A stretch of 64,000 nucleotides of DNA, taken from NCBI GenBank assembly GCA_006844765.1, contig SPJV01000216.1, positions 9,457-73,456 of the forward strand, given 5' to 3'. The position numbers and the translations under genes are program-made. The first letter of the stretch is position 1. Each line of letters begins with the position of its first letter. The notes below the pieces were generated by a model, which saw only the letters and a list, made by a program, of their open reading frames with translations, ran no database searches and had not been told where the DNA came from. Below are positions 26,366 to 33,628 of this stretch, one piece after another. This stretch comes from Alphaproteobacteria bacterium (GTDB lineage: Bacteria; Pseudomonadota; Alphaproteobacteria; UBA8366; Aestuariispiraceae).

Positions 26366-27520
26366 ATGCATCCAAGGATTTTCAGTGCTTCTCGCCAGGG
26401 AACCCTTGTGGTGTGCGTCGCACTTCTCCTAACCGTCATTCCATTTCTAAAGGTTTCGGCCTCGGAGCCACCGAAGCCCGACGCCGCATCAACGACGGAT
26501 GTGACTATAAAAGAGAGCTTAACCGGGGGCGGGCTGACTGAGTTTGATACCTTGATGGGGCAACTCCTGCGACTGGAAGTCCCGGTCGATGCGATTCTGG
26601 ACTCCACGGATAGGGACGAAGTCCTGCAATGGGCCGAGACATGGCGCACGGAGCCCCTCCAATGGTCGGAACCTCTTTGTATCCTGGCGATGCGGCTTGG
26701 CTATCACCCAGCCTTTTCAACACCGGATGATAGGGCGGCGGCCCGATCCATCATGGGGGATCTGTCCAGTTTTGACTGTATCCCAAAGCGCTTGGTCCTA
26801 ACCGACCTCAGCAACCCGGACCCCAACGCGTTGGAGGCCGCAATAACACACACGGCGATCCTTAGTTTCTATCATTTCAACCGTCCGCGAACCCTCACGA
26901 TAGATAGTGAGCCCGCGAACTCGGTTACGGCCGCCGCAAGGATGTTAACCCCGATGCCGCCACACCTGCAAACCTTGGCCAAGCGCGCCTTGGACAAAAG
27001 GCCGGAAATCCTGGCAATGGTCGAAGAAAACGATCCCTGCGACCTTATTCAGATCGCACTCGATTTCTGGGATGGCCGAAATGGCGTGCAGCAGGATCGG
27101 GAAGTCGGCGAGCTACTCATTTACCGGGCCGCTGCGACGCATGGTTTCCGTGATATCGAATTTGAATTCACCAGCCGCATGCTCGAATTTCGCAGAGACA
27201 TAACGCCCGCAGTGTTGGATGACCCGAAGGCTAAAAACAAACTGATCGCCCTACAACGAGACTGGCTCAAGTCAGCGGCAGACAGCGGCGATCCCAAAGC
27301 CGCCCTGATCATCGCGGAAGACATGGAAGCGGCAGACGATGCCGGCACAGCGCTTGAATACTATCTGATCGCCGACGCCGGAGGTATCCAAGGCATGCGC
27401 GAAGCAGGGGAACGAGTCGCCACCAGAAACGGCCACCAAATCACCCCTGACATGCTCTCCCAAGCCGATCAAACCCATGCGGAATTCCTCGCATCTTCCT
27501 GTGCCGGGCGTGAAGGATGA
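26366..27520 (+). CDS. Exported protein, paralogue 1 of a four-gene family, unknown function
   Basis: I start at ATG 26366, six bases after GAGG; the frame reaches 26294. The 384-residue product has a signal peptide (hydrophobic core LVVCVALLLTVIPFL, cleavage near VSA-SEP). The mature part has no family I know. It shares with paralogues 3 and 4 a block around residues 130-175 with a Cys (SSFDCIPKRLVLTDL, then TAILSFYHF) and a second with Cys near 232-262 (DPCDLIQIALDFWDGRN, then DREVGELLIYRA). The C-terminal third is Sel1-like (AADSGDPKAALIIAEDME, EYYLIADAGGIQGMREAG) and ends with another Cys. Periplasmic location is likely. A shared promoter element lies upstream. Confidence 0.7.
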   Translation: MHPRIFSASRQGTLVVCVALLLTVIPFLKVSASEPPKPDAASTTDVTIKESLTGGGLTEFDTLMGQLLRLEVPVDAILDSTDRDEVLQWAETWRTEPLQWSEPLCILAMRLGYHPAFSTPDDRAAARSIMGDLSSFDCIPKRLVLTDLSNPDPNALEAAITHTAILSFYHFNRPRTLTIDSEPANSVTAAARMLTPMPPHLQTLAKRALDKRPEILAMVEENDPCDLIQIALDFWDGRNGVQQDREVGELLIYRAAATHGFRDIEFEFTSRMLEFRRDITPAVLDDPKAKNKLIALQRDWLKSAADSGDPKAALIIAEDMEAADDAGTALEYYLIADAGGIQGMREAGERVATRNGHQITPDMLSQADQTHAEFLASSCAGREG

Positions 27521-27529
27521 TTTCATGAT

Positions 27530-27610
27530 CAAGCGACTATCGACAGCTCAAATTACTACCATTAGAATACAACACCCCTTGTGAATACCGCTTTGGATAA
27601 GCAGATCATG
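27530..27610 (+). promoter_or_regulatory. Shared promoter/leader element, copy B
   Basis: TCGACA (27540-27545), a 17-base spacer and TAGAAT (27563-27568) form a sigma-70-like promoter in the same sequence context as copies A and C (TCAAGCGACTATCGACAGCT). Similarity continues through AATACCGCTTTGGATAA to the conserved ATG at 27608, which here is not the gene start but opens another frame. Confidence 0.75.
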
Positions 27611-27647
27611 CTGGTTGTTAGGCCCAATAACCGCCGTAGGAAGACAT
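27581..27647 (+). pseudogene. Fragment of a paralogue in the leader of paralogue 2
   Basis: Bases 27607-27625 are identical over 19 positions to 29554-29572 inside paralogue 3, with weaker similarity on both sides. Translated in the frame of 27581 it reads LDKQIMLVVRPNNRRR, against LDSAYAMLVVRPYRRR in paralogue 3. The piece is out of frame with the real gene at 27648, so it is a recombination remnant. Confidence 0.6.
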
Positions 27648-28646
27648 ATGAAACCCGCAGAATCCCGACTTGCGCTGAAACCAGAATGGTCGGCCCTCCT
27701 CTGTCTGGTATTGTCATGCTTTGTATTTGTACCCAAACAAGGGTTATCGCAGGGAAATACCCTCGACGAGGTTCTGAAGGTGTTTATCCAGGGTGACCCT
27801 GGCCAGACCTATCACGAAGCCGTTCGATTAGCAGAATCCGGGAATGGGTTAACCGCATGCCTTGGGCTTGATGAACTCATTCACGCAGAACGCAATCCAC
27901 ATAATCGAGACCCTATTCTCGCTCTGTCATTGTCCAAACAGATTTCAACACTGGCCTGTCCGATACTTCCAATGTTGAAAGCCAAACTTCATGCAATGGC
28001 CGGAGAGAACGACGTCAACGATAATAAGAATGCCCTCCTTACAACGGCGATTTCACTCTACTACTACTACGGCTTCGACACTGATGTGACTGAGAGTGAC
28101 GCTGATTTTCTGTTCACAGAGTTCAGCCATGCAGCAAAATCAGGTATCACGAGAAGCCTAAAAGAACTGGCTATGCTTAGGCATACGCTTGACGGCTTAA
28201 CGGCGTGCGAAGCCAGCAGATTCCTCACAGCAGAACTGGGGAATAAAGACACGAACTCTGTCAGTCCAAAATTCCAGTTCTCCCTGGATTACTTGATGAA
28301 AGCGAGGCCATCTAACTGGTTCTATTATTATTACGGCATCTATGGTGGATCGATGCCGTTCTTTCCGATTGAAGCAGAAGCAGCGCGCAAGGATCTGCTT
28401 CATGCTGCCGAAACCGGTCATCCACGGGCAGCGTTTCGTATCGCTGAAACACGCTTTCAGAAAGACGGGACGTTCAACGATATCGAAACACTGACATTCT
28501 TACTGATCGCGGCACAGGCAGATATCATCGAGGCCAATAAACAGATCGAAAAGCATCGCCTGATGGACTTACCGATTTTTAATAAGGCCTCCGCACGCGC
28601 TAATTCCATCACTCGATCAATCCTTGAAGGACCGGGCTGCGAATAG
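27648..28646 (+). CDS. Exported protein, paralogue 2 of a four-gene family, most divergent
   Basis: ATG 27648 has AGGAAG four bases upstream (the frame reaches 27615). The 332-residue product has a hydrophobic export segment, ALLCLVLSCFVFVP, with likely cleavage after GLSQ. It keeps the family outline: ALSLSKQISTLACPILPML with the conserved Cys, then LLTTAISLYYYYGFDTD in place of the TAxLxFYHF block, and LDGLTACEASRFLTAEL for the second Cys block. The C-terminal part, RKDLLHAAETGHPRAAFRIAETR, is a Sel1-like repeat, and the chain ends in Cys-Glu. A run of four Tyr occurs twice (YYYY, about 152-155 and 237-240). Base composition is more AT-rich than the neighbouring housekeeping genes. Function unknown. 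Confidence 0.65.
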   Translation: MKPAESRLALKPEWSALLCLVLSCFVFVPKQGLSQGNTLDEVLKVFIQGDPGQTYHEAVRLAESGNGLTACLGLDELIHAERNPHNRDPILALSLSKQISTLACPILPMLKAKLHAMAGENDVNDNKNALLTTAISLYYYYGFDTDVTESDADFLFTEFSHAAKSGITRSLKELAMLRHTLDGLTACEASRFLTAELGNKDTNSVSPKFQFSLDYLMKARPSNWFYYYYGIYGGSMPFFPIEAEAARKDLLHAAETGHPRAAFRIAETRFQKDGTFNDIETLTFLLIAAQADIIEANKQIEKHRLMDLPIFNKASARANSITRSILEGPGCE

Positions 28647-28651
28647 TTTCT

Positions 28652-28732
28652 CAAGTGACTATCGACAGCTCAGATCGCTACCATTAAAATATCTTTTCTT
28701 TCAAAAATACCACTTCGGATAAACGAAACATG
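28652..28732 (+). promoter_or_regulatory. Shared promoter/leader element, copy C (best conserved)
   Basis: TCGACA (28662-28667), a 17-base spacer and TAAAAT (28685-28690) give a sigma-70-like promoter. A leader of about 33 bases follows, with TCAAAAATACCACTTCGGATAA, and then the start codon of paralogue 3 at 28730 in the context AACATGCC. I take this as the ancestral arrangement. Confidence 0.78.
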
Positions 28733-29917
28733 CCGCGCCAATATTCTACTACAAGGCTTTTGTTGACCTTTGTTCTGTTTTTGGGGGCTGCCGGCACCCT
28801 GCACGCGTGCCGCACATCAAATTCCGAACACAGCGCGGCGCCGGGTGTGGTTATGGAAGGTACGAATGCCTTTATAACGGTCGACAATGCGGCGGAATTC
28901 CGAGGCCATTACACTTTGTTGAGGAGCCTTCACAGCGATCCTCTTCCCGATTTCTCTGAAATCATCCGATCAGAGAACCCACCCCTTCTTTGGCGCTATG
29001 CGGTGGACGTCAGTAAGGATGGGACCTGGGGTGAAGTTGAGGCATGCAAAATAATGCTGGAATTGGGCTATGGATCCTATTCTGATCGTAGCCGAGATGG
29101 GCCGCGTGCCCTTGATATCGCCAATCGCATCAGCAGTTTTACGTGCATCGAGAAGAATCTCGTCATAGCCGATTTGCGATTTGGTAAAGATTCTCCTGAC
29201 TATGATCCGAAACAGTATCGCCGCTTGATTCAAAAAACCGCGTTATTGCTGTTCTACCATTTCACATCGGATGGCAGCAGCCGCGACGATAAGGCGCCTG
29301 CGACACCGACTGCCACTCTGGAGCCCCTACGCGACCAGCTCCCTCAACAGCTTCGTGAATTCTTCGACGAAGCTTTATCCTTGCGGTCTCGTGTCATGCT
29401 CCAAGTAGAAGAGAAATCGGGATGCGCCCTTCTTCGCCATGCGCTTTCCTACTGGAAAGGCTTCCCTGACACATACAGAGACGCGGAAATCGGCGAATTG
29501 CTGCTCGACCGGGCTGACCGCCAATTATGGAAGAACCTGGATTCAGCATATGCCATGCTGGTTGTTAGGCCCTATAGACGCCGCAATAGCCGCATTAATA
29601 GTGGGGGTGGGGCATCCGTTGATCCGTTTTTCGAATTTAGTAATCGGATGTTCGACACCTATTCCCTCCGCGATCTCGCAGATAAGGGGCATCCGGATTT
29701 ATCTTGGAAATTTGGTGGCTATGCAGCAGTACGGGGAAATTTCGAAGAAGCCTTGCAGAGATACCAAACCTCCGTCCTGGCTGGCCATGACTATCTGACT
29801 GACAGACTTGAAGCCTTCAAAGAAAAAGTCCCGGCCAGCAAGCATGCCGAAATCTATCGCCGCGCCAAACAAGCCAACGAAACCTACGCCGCTGATTCTT
29901 GTGGGCCACAGGATTAA
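28730..29917 (+). CDS. Exported protein (possible lipoprotein), paralogue 3 of a four-gene family
   Basis: The 395-residue product starts directly at the ATG of the shared leader element. The signal peptide (LLLTFVLFLGAAGTLHAC) ends in a lipobox-like L-H-A-C, unusual because of the His, so lipidation is possible but not sure. It carries the family blocks SSFTCIEKNLVIADLRFG, KTALLLFYHFTSD, EEKSGCALLRHALSYWKG and DAEIGELLLDRADR. The C-terminal part has a Sel1-like repeat (GNFEEALQRYQTSVLAGHDYLTDRLE) and a final Cys (ADSCGPQD). Between them lies AMLVVRPYRRR, a fragment of which also sits in the leader of paralogue 2. No catalytic motif or known family is recognised. Confidence 0.7.
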   Translation: MPRQYSTTRLLLTFVLFLGAAGTLHACRTSNSEHSAAPGVVMEGTNAFITVDNAAEFRGHYTLLRSLHSDPLPDFSEIIRSENPPLLWRYAVDVSKDGTWGEVEACKIMLELGYGSYSDRSRDGPRALDIANRISSFTCIEKNLVIADLRFGKDSPDYDPKQYRRLIQKTALLLFYHFTSDGSSRDDKAPATPTATLEPLRDQLPQQLREFFDEALSLRSRVMLQVEEKSGCALLRHALSYWKGFPDTYRDAEIGELLLDRADRQLWKNLDSAYAMLVVRPYRRRNSRINSGGGASVDPFFEFSNRMFDTYSLRDLADKGHPDLSWKFGGYAAVRGNFEEALQRYQTSVLAGHDYLTDRLEAFKEKVPASKHAEIYRRAKQANETYAADSCGPQD

Positions 29918-29954
29918 GTCACCACAATCAGCTGACCGCATTGGGTTCAGCAAT

Positions 29955-30035
29955 CTCCGTCGGACCGTCGGGGGGCGGAGAGTGACTTGGTTCGGGGCGC
30001 CCTCCCCAGCGGTGCAGCGATAGTGACGCTGGATG
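29955..30035 (+). pseudogene. Decayed fragment resembling the 5' part of rlmH
   Basis: GGGGGGCGGAGAGTGACTTG at 29970-29989 is identical to the early part of rlmH (31314-31333). About 20 bases later GTGACGCTGGATGA matches rlmH GTGGCGCTGGATGA near 31471, so the fragment would have an internal deletion. No frame is open across it. It lies between paralogues 3 and 4, where a copied gene end followed by rlmH would be expected after a tandem duplication. Confidence 0.5.
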
Positions 30036-30167
30036 AATACAGAATTTCATAACTTTTCTTTGCGCACCAAAACCCATCAAAAGTGGTAAGGGCAGTATAA
30101 CAATGATAAGATAATGAATGAGTTATACTTCTAAAATTTGGGTGGTTCCCGCTTTGGGGAGATGCAA

Positions 30168-31280
30168 ATGCGACCTTTTGCAAAAATTTGCGTAATCCTG
30201 TTTTTCTTTGCGAGCCTATCAACGGCATCAGGCAGCAACCAGAAACCATTGGAGGAGATGGCGTTTGTTTATCGTAGCAGTGGGCTCCATCTCTATGTTG
30301 GACATCCAGATGCAATTTTTCAGTCGGCCGAAAAAACCCTTGCCGATGAAAAAGAGAGTTCCGCCTTCGCCTGTCTGTCACTCGTTGAGTTGGCTTTTGG
30401 CGTACTGAGTAAGGAGAGCATCTCTCAAACATTAGCACTCAAACTTGCCGACCAACTTCAAATGGTGAGTTGTGGTTTTAAAGATGCCGTGATTGCCGAG
30501 CTGCGATATGGACCACACGCAAAAACACCTGACACGGCCCGTTACGATCACCAAATCGAAAAAGCAGCGATCGCCGCCTTTGCCACAAAGACTCCCCTTC
30601 ATATCCTTTATGCAGCATACAAAAACGAGAACGGGTCAAGTACTTTTGAGACCCTTTCAAACATGCACCCTCCCCATGATAAGGCATCATTCAGGCTGTT
30701 TCTTCGCGGATTTCCTGATTCGACAAAGCCCGTCTTCGAGGACATTCTCGACAAACATGGTGATGTCATGACCCTGATCGTAGGACGGTCCGCATGTGAA
30801 AACTTGGAAACAGCGCTTTCATTTTGGCGAGGCACCTCAGGACGGTTACAAGACGAAGAACTTGGCTCTTATTTCCTTCAAAAGGCAACGGAGAGCGACA
30901 ATCATAGCGATATTCAATATTTCCAATACAAGTATTGGAACGATATGATCAGGGCAGCTTCGCCGATCAGCGAAATCGCCCCGGAGCTTAGTACATTCAT
31001 CATTTCTGGCCATCCTTTAGCCTCATACGACTTGGCATCAAATGCGTTAAAGGAATCCGACCATTTCAACGCACTCCGCTATGCCTTAATCGCCTCCCTC
31101 AACGGCTATCCAAAGGCCAAAGCGATTTCGGACAAAGCCACCGAGTTTCTAGACCAGAACGACATTGAAATAGCCCACGCCACAGCGGCAATTTTTGCGA
31201 ACCGATACCGACAAGAAGGCACTTGCCTGCCAAAACAGATAATGTTTGGTGATTATCCGATTTCAGAGGGGCGAACATGA
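30168..31280 (+). CDS. Exported protein, paralogue 4 of a four-gene family, coupled to rlmH
   Basis: I start at ATG 30168, six bases after GGGGAG; 30162 and 30138 are alternatives in the same frame. The 370-residue product has a signal peptide (ICVILFFFASLSTASGS). It keeps FACLSLVELAFG, LADQLQMVSCGFKDAVIAELRYG, and SACENLETALSFWRGTSGRLQDEELGSYFLQKA, which match the Cys blocks of paralogues 1 and 3; the FYHF motif is altered to FATKTP. The C-terminus is Sel1-like (FNALRYALIASLNGYPKAKAIS) with a last Cys (EGTCLPKQ). Its TGA overlaps the rlmH ATG (31277), so translation is coupled to a housekeeping gene. It lacks the promoter element of the others. Function unknown. Confidence 0.7.
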   Translation: MRPFAKICVILFFFASLSTASGSNQKPLEEMAFVYRSSGLHLYVGHPDAIFQSAEKTLADEKESSAFACLSLVELAFGVLSKESISQTLALKLADQLQMVSCGFKDAVIAELRYGPHAKTPDTARYDHQIEKAAIAAFATKTPLHILYAAYKNENGSSTFETLSNMHPPHDKASFRLFLRGFPDSTKPVFEDILDKHGDVMTLIVGRSACENLETALSFWRGTSGRLQDEELGSYFLQKATESDNHSDIQYFQYKYWNDMIRAASPISEIAPELSTFIISGHPLASYDLASNALKESDHFNALRYALIASLNGYPKAKAISDKATEFLDQNDIEIAHATAAIFANRYRQEGTCLPKQIMFGDYPISEGRT

Positions 31281-31732
31281 AAGTTTCCATCATTGCTGTG
31301 GGGAAGGCCCGGCGGGGGGCGGAGAGTGACTTGTTCGATCTCTATACCGGGCGTTTGCCCTGGTCCCTCACTGTCCGGGAGGTGGAGGAGAAGAAACCGC
31401 TTTCCGGCGATAAGTTGAAGGCGCGGGAGGCCGAACTGATCCGGGCGGCGATCCCGGCGGGGGCTGCTGTCGTGGCGCTGGATGAGCGCGGGCGCGATCT
31501 GTCGAGCCGGGAGCTGGCCGGGCGCCTGGGAAATTGGCGGGATGAGGGGCGCGATATTGCCTTCGTCATCGGCGGTGCCGACGGGCTGGATACGGCATTG
31601 CGGAAAGAGGCGGATCTGGCGCTCGCCATGGGTCGCCTGACCTGGCCGCATCAGATGGTCCGCGCCATGCTGGCCGAACAAATCTATCGCTGCGAAACCA
31701 TCCTTGCGGGCCATCCCTATCACCGGGATTGA
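31277..31732 (+). CDS. rlmH: 23S rRNA pseudouridine-1915 N3-methyltransferase
   Basis: RlmH methylates pseudouridine 1915 of 23S rRNA on 70S ribosomes. The 151-residue SPOUT-fold protein has the expected length, the start MKVSIIAVGKARRGAESDL, the SAM-binding knot with FVIGGADGLDTALR (about 96-109) and the C-terminal block LTWPHQMVRAMLAEQIYRCETILAGHPYHRD, which is nearly invariant in the family. In most bacteria the gene follows nadD and rsfS; here its upstream neighbour is paralogue 4 of the exported-protein array, with a four-base overlap, so the array seems to have been inserted at or expanded next to this site. Confidence 0.96.
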   Translation: MKVSIIAVGKARRGAESDLFDLYTGRLPWSLTVREVEEKKPLSGDKLKAREAELIRAAIPAGAAVVALDERGRDLSSRELAGRLGNWRDEGRDIAFVIGGADGLDTALRKEADLALAMGRLTWPHQMVRAMLAEQIYRCETILAGHPYHRD

Positions 31733-31836
31733 GGGACCCGCAGAATTGCCGCAATGCACAATAGGAGAGGGATTGAGCGGGGCTGTATTTTCGGATAGGG
31801 GATGTCGGATAACGGTGTCTGCCAGGAGGCGCGCTT

Positions 31837-32697
31837 ATGACCCAGACTTCTTCTTCCAACAAAATCGATGCAGCGGCCCGGCTGCTGATGGATCAGCATT
31901 TGAAGGGCGAGCCCTTTTCGGATTTACCGACCGAATTGGTGCCGACGGCGCTTTATGGCGCGGAAGGCGCCTATGCCGTTCAGGATGCCCTGGTTTCACT
32001 GCGGGAAACCGAGTTCGAGACCGACATCGCCGGCTATAAGATCGCGCTGTCATCAAAGACCATGCAGGCACTCTGCGGGATTGATGAGCCAATCGCCGGT
32101 GTCGTCCTGTCCAATGTGGTCCGCAAAACGAACGCGGTGATGGCAATGGATGAACATATCCATGCCGGGGTGGAGTTTGAGCTTTGCGTTATCCTGGGTG
32201 AGGACCTACCAGCCTCCGAAGCGCCATTTGACTGTGCCTCGGTCGGGCTTGCGGTAAAGGACTGCATCCCCTGCTTTGAAATCATCGAAGACCGTGGCGC
32301 TGATTATGAGGAACTGAATGCAAACATGCTGGCGGCTGACAATGCCTGGAACGATGCGGTCGTTATGGGAAAGAACAGCGGAGATTGGCATCGCCTGGAT
32401 CTGTCTTCCGCACCGGTGCGGCTGTTGATCGACGGTCAGATGGATGAAGAATCGGATACCGGCGCTGCGATGGGCCATCCCTTCGAAGCGGTCGCCTGGA
32501 TTGCAAATTCCCTTGCCAAACGCGGACAGTCCCTGAAGGCCGGCCAATTCGTCATTACCGGATCAACCATGAAGACGCGCTTCCCGGAAGCCGGACTATC
32601 GCTGCGCTATGAAATCGAAGGGTTGGGCGCGGTTGATATGCTGACGGTTCGCTCCGCCGCCCATTGCGCCGATCGGGGTGATCCCTCAGCAGCCTAA
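31837..32697 (+). CDS. 2-keto-4-pentenoate hydratase/fumarylacetoacetate hydrolase family protein
   Basis: The 286-residue protein has AGGAGG seven bases before its ATG. It follows the MhpD/HpaH-type hydratase outline: helical N-terminus (AARLLMDQHLKG), GYKIALSSKTMQALCGIDEPIAG, then the metal-site region VEFELCVILGEDLP (the E-x-E motif) and VKDCIPCFEIIEDR. These enzymes add water to 2-hydroxypenta-2,4-dienoates or decarboxylate oxaloacetate-like acids in aromatic breakdown. The dioxygenase gene begins 39 bases downstream, so the two are probably an operon. The acidic residues of the family site appear present, but the substrate is unknown. Confidence 0.82.
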   Translation: MTQTSSSNKIDAAARLLMDQHLKGEPFSDLPTELVPTALYGAEGAYAVQDALVSLRETEFETDIAGYKIALSSKTMQALCGIDEPIAGVVLSNVVRKTNAVMAMDEHIHAGVEFELCVILGEDLPASEAPFDCASVGLAVKDCIPCFEIIEDRGADYEELNANMLAADNAWNDAVVMGKNSGDWHRLDLSSAPVRLLIDGQMDEESDTGAAMGHPFEAVAWIANSLAKRGQSLKAGQFVITGSTMKTRFPEAGLSLRYEIEGLGAVDMLTVRSAAHCADRGDPSAA

Positions 32698-32736
32698 GCG
32701 TCCAAAACACATGTGTTGAAATGGGGAGTAAACACG

Positions 32737-33603
32737 GTGACCTACCTTATTTTTGAGCCTTTGCATCCGGATTTCGGCGCCATTGTTTCCGGGATGGACC
32801 TGACAGCACCGCTGAGCCAGGAGGATGTCAAAGCCTTCAACGATGCGGTGGACACCTATTCCGTCCTGCTGTTCCGCAACCAGGATATGACGGATGAAAA
32901 GCAGCTACGCCTGACCAAAGCCATCGGTGAACCGGAGGCTGAACATGTCGCCTATGGCCGCACGGGGGAGGTTGTTTATTTCGGCAGTGTCGGGAACATC
33001 GATGACCAGGGCAACCAGCGTAAGGAAGCCCATGACACGACCAAATATCAGAAGGGCAATGAGCTCTGGCATTCCGACAGTTCGTTCCGGCAAGTGCCCT
33101 CCTATGTCTCGATCCTGCATGCCTATGAGGTGCCGGGAGAGGGAGGTGCGACGTCTTTCGTCAGCGAGCGCGCAGCCTATGACCGTCTGACGGCTGCCGA
33201 GAAGGACCAGATCGATAATCTGCGGGGCCTGCATGACTATGTTTTTTCCCGCGCCAAGCGGGCGCCGGTCGATGACAATCACGCAGCCTCCCTGCCGCCC
33301 GTCGCGCATCCTTTGGTCAAGACGAACCCGGGGAATGGCCGCAAGAACCTGTTCATCGGGTCACATGTGCGATCCATCCTGGGATTGAGCGGGATCGACA
33401 GCCGCGCGTTGATCAATGATCTTCTGGAAAAAACCACACGCCCGGAAGATGTCTATAGCCATCAATGGGCCGCCGGCGACACCGTTGTCTGGGACAATCG
33501 TTGCGTCCTGCATAAAGGCAATGGCTTCGACGCCGACAAATGGCGCCGCCGCCTCCGCCAAACCCGGGTCGTCGGTAGCGAAGTCGGTCAGATCCCGGCG
33601 TAA
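32737..33603 (+). CDS. TauD/TfdA-type Fe(II)/2-oxoglutarate dioxygenase
   Basis: I choose GTG 32737, eight bases after GGGGAG, giving 288 residues; the frame extends to 32713. The double-stranded beta-helix has the facial triad H112 and D114 (in ELWHSDSSF) with the distal His in DNRCVLHKGNGF, and the 2-oxoglutarate-binding Arg in RRLRQTRVVG. Family members open C-H bonds in substrates such as taurine, 2,4-D or alkyl sulfates. It follows the hydratase-like gene closely, and both could act in the breakdown of one xenobiotic or natural aromatic ether; this is inference from position. Confidence 0.88.
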   Translation: MTYLIFEPLHPDFGAIVSGMDLTAPLSQEDVKAFNDAVDTYSVLLFRNQDMTDEKQLRLTKAIGEPEAEHVAYGRTGEVVYFGSVGNIDDQGNQRKEAHDTTKYQKGNELWHSDSSFRQVPSYVSILHAYEVPGEGGATSFVSERAAYDRLTAAEKDQIDNLRGLHDYVFSRAKRAPVDDNHAASLPPVAHPLVKTNPGNGRKNLFIGSHVRSILGLSGIDSRALINDLLEKTTRPEDVYSHQWAAGDTVVWDNRCVLHKGNGFDADKWRRRLRQTRVVGSEVGQIPA

Positions 33604-33628
33604 CCGTTTTACGTCCGGCGTCGTTGTT

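Noticed and set aside
32713..32736. Upstream GTG start for the TauD-type dioxygenase
   Set aside because: The GTG at 32737 has a well-placed GGGGAG, while 32713 has no ribosome binding site.
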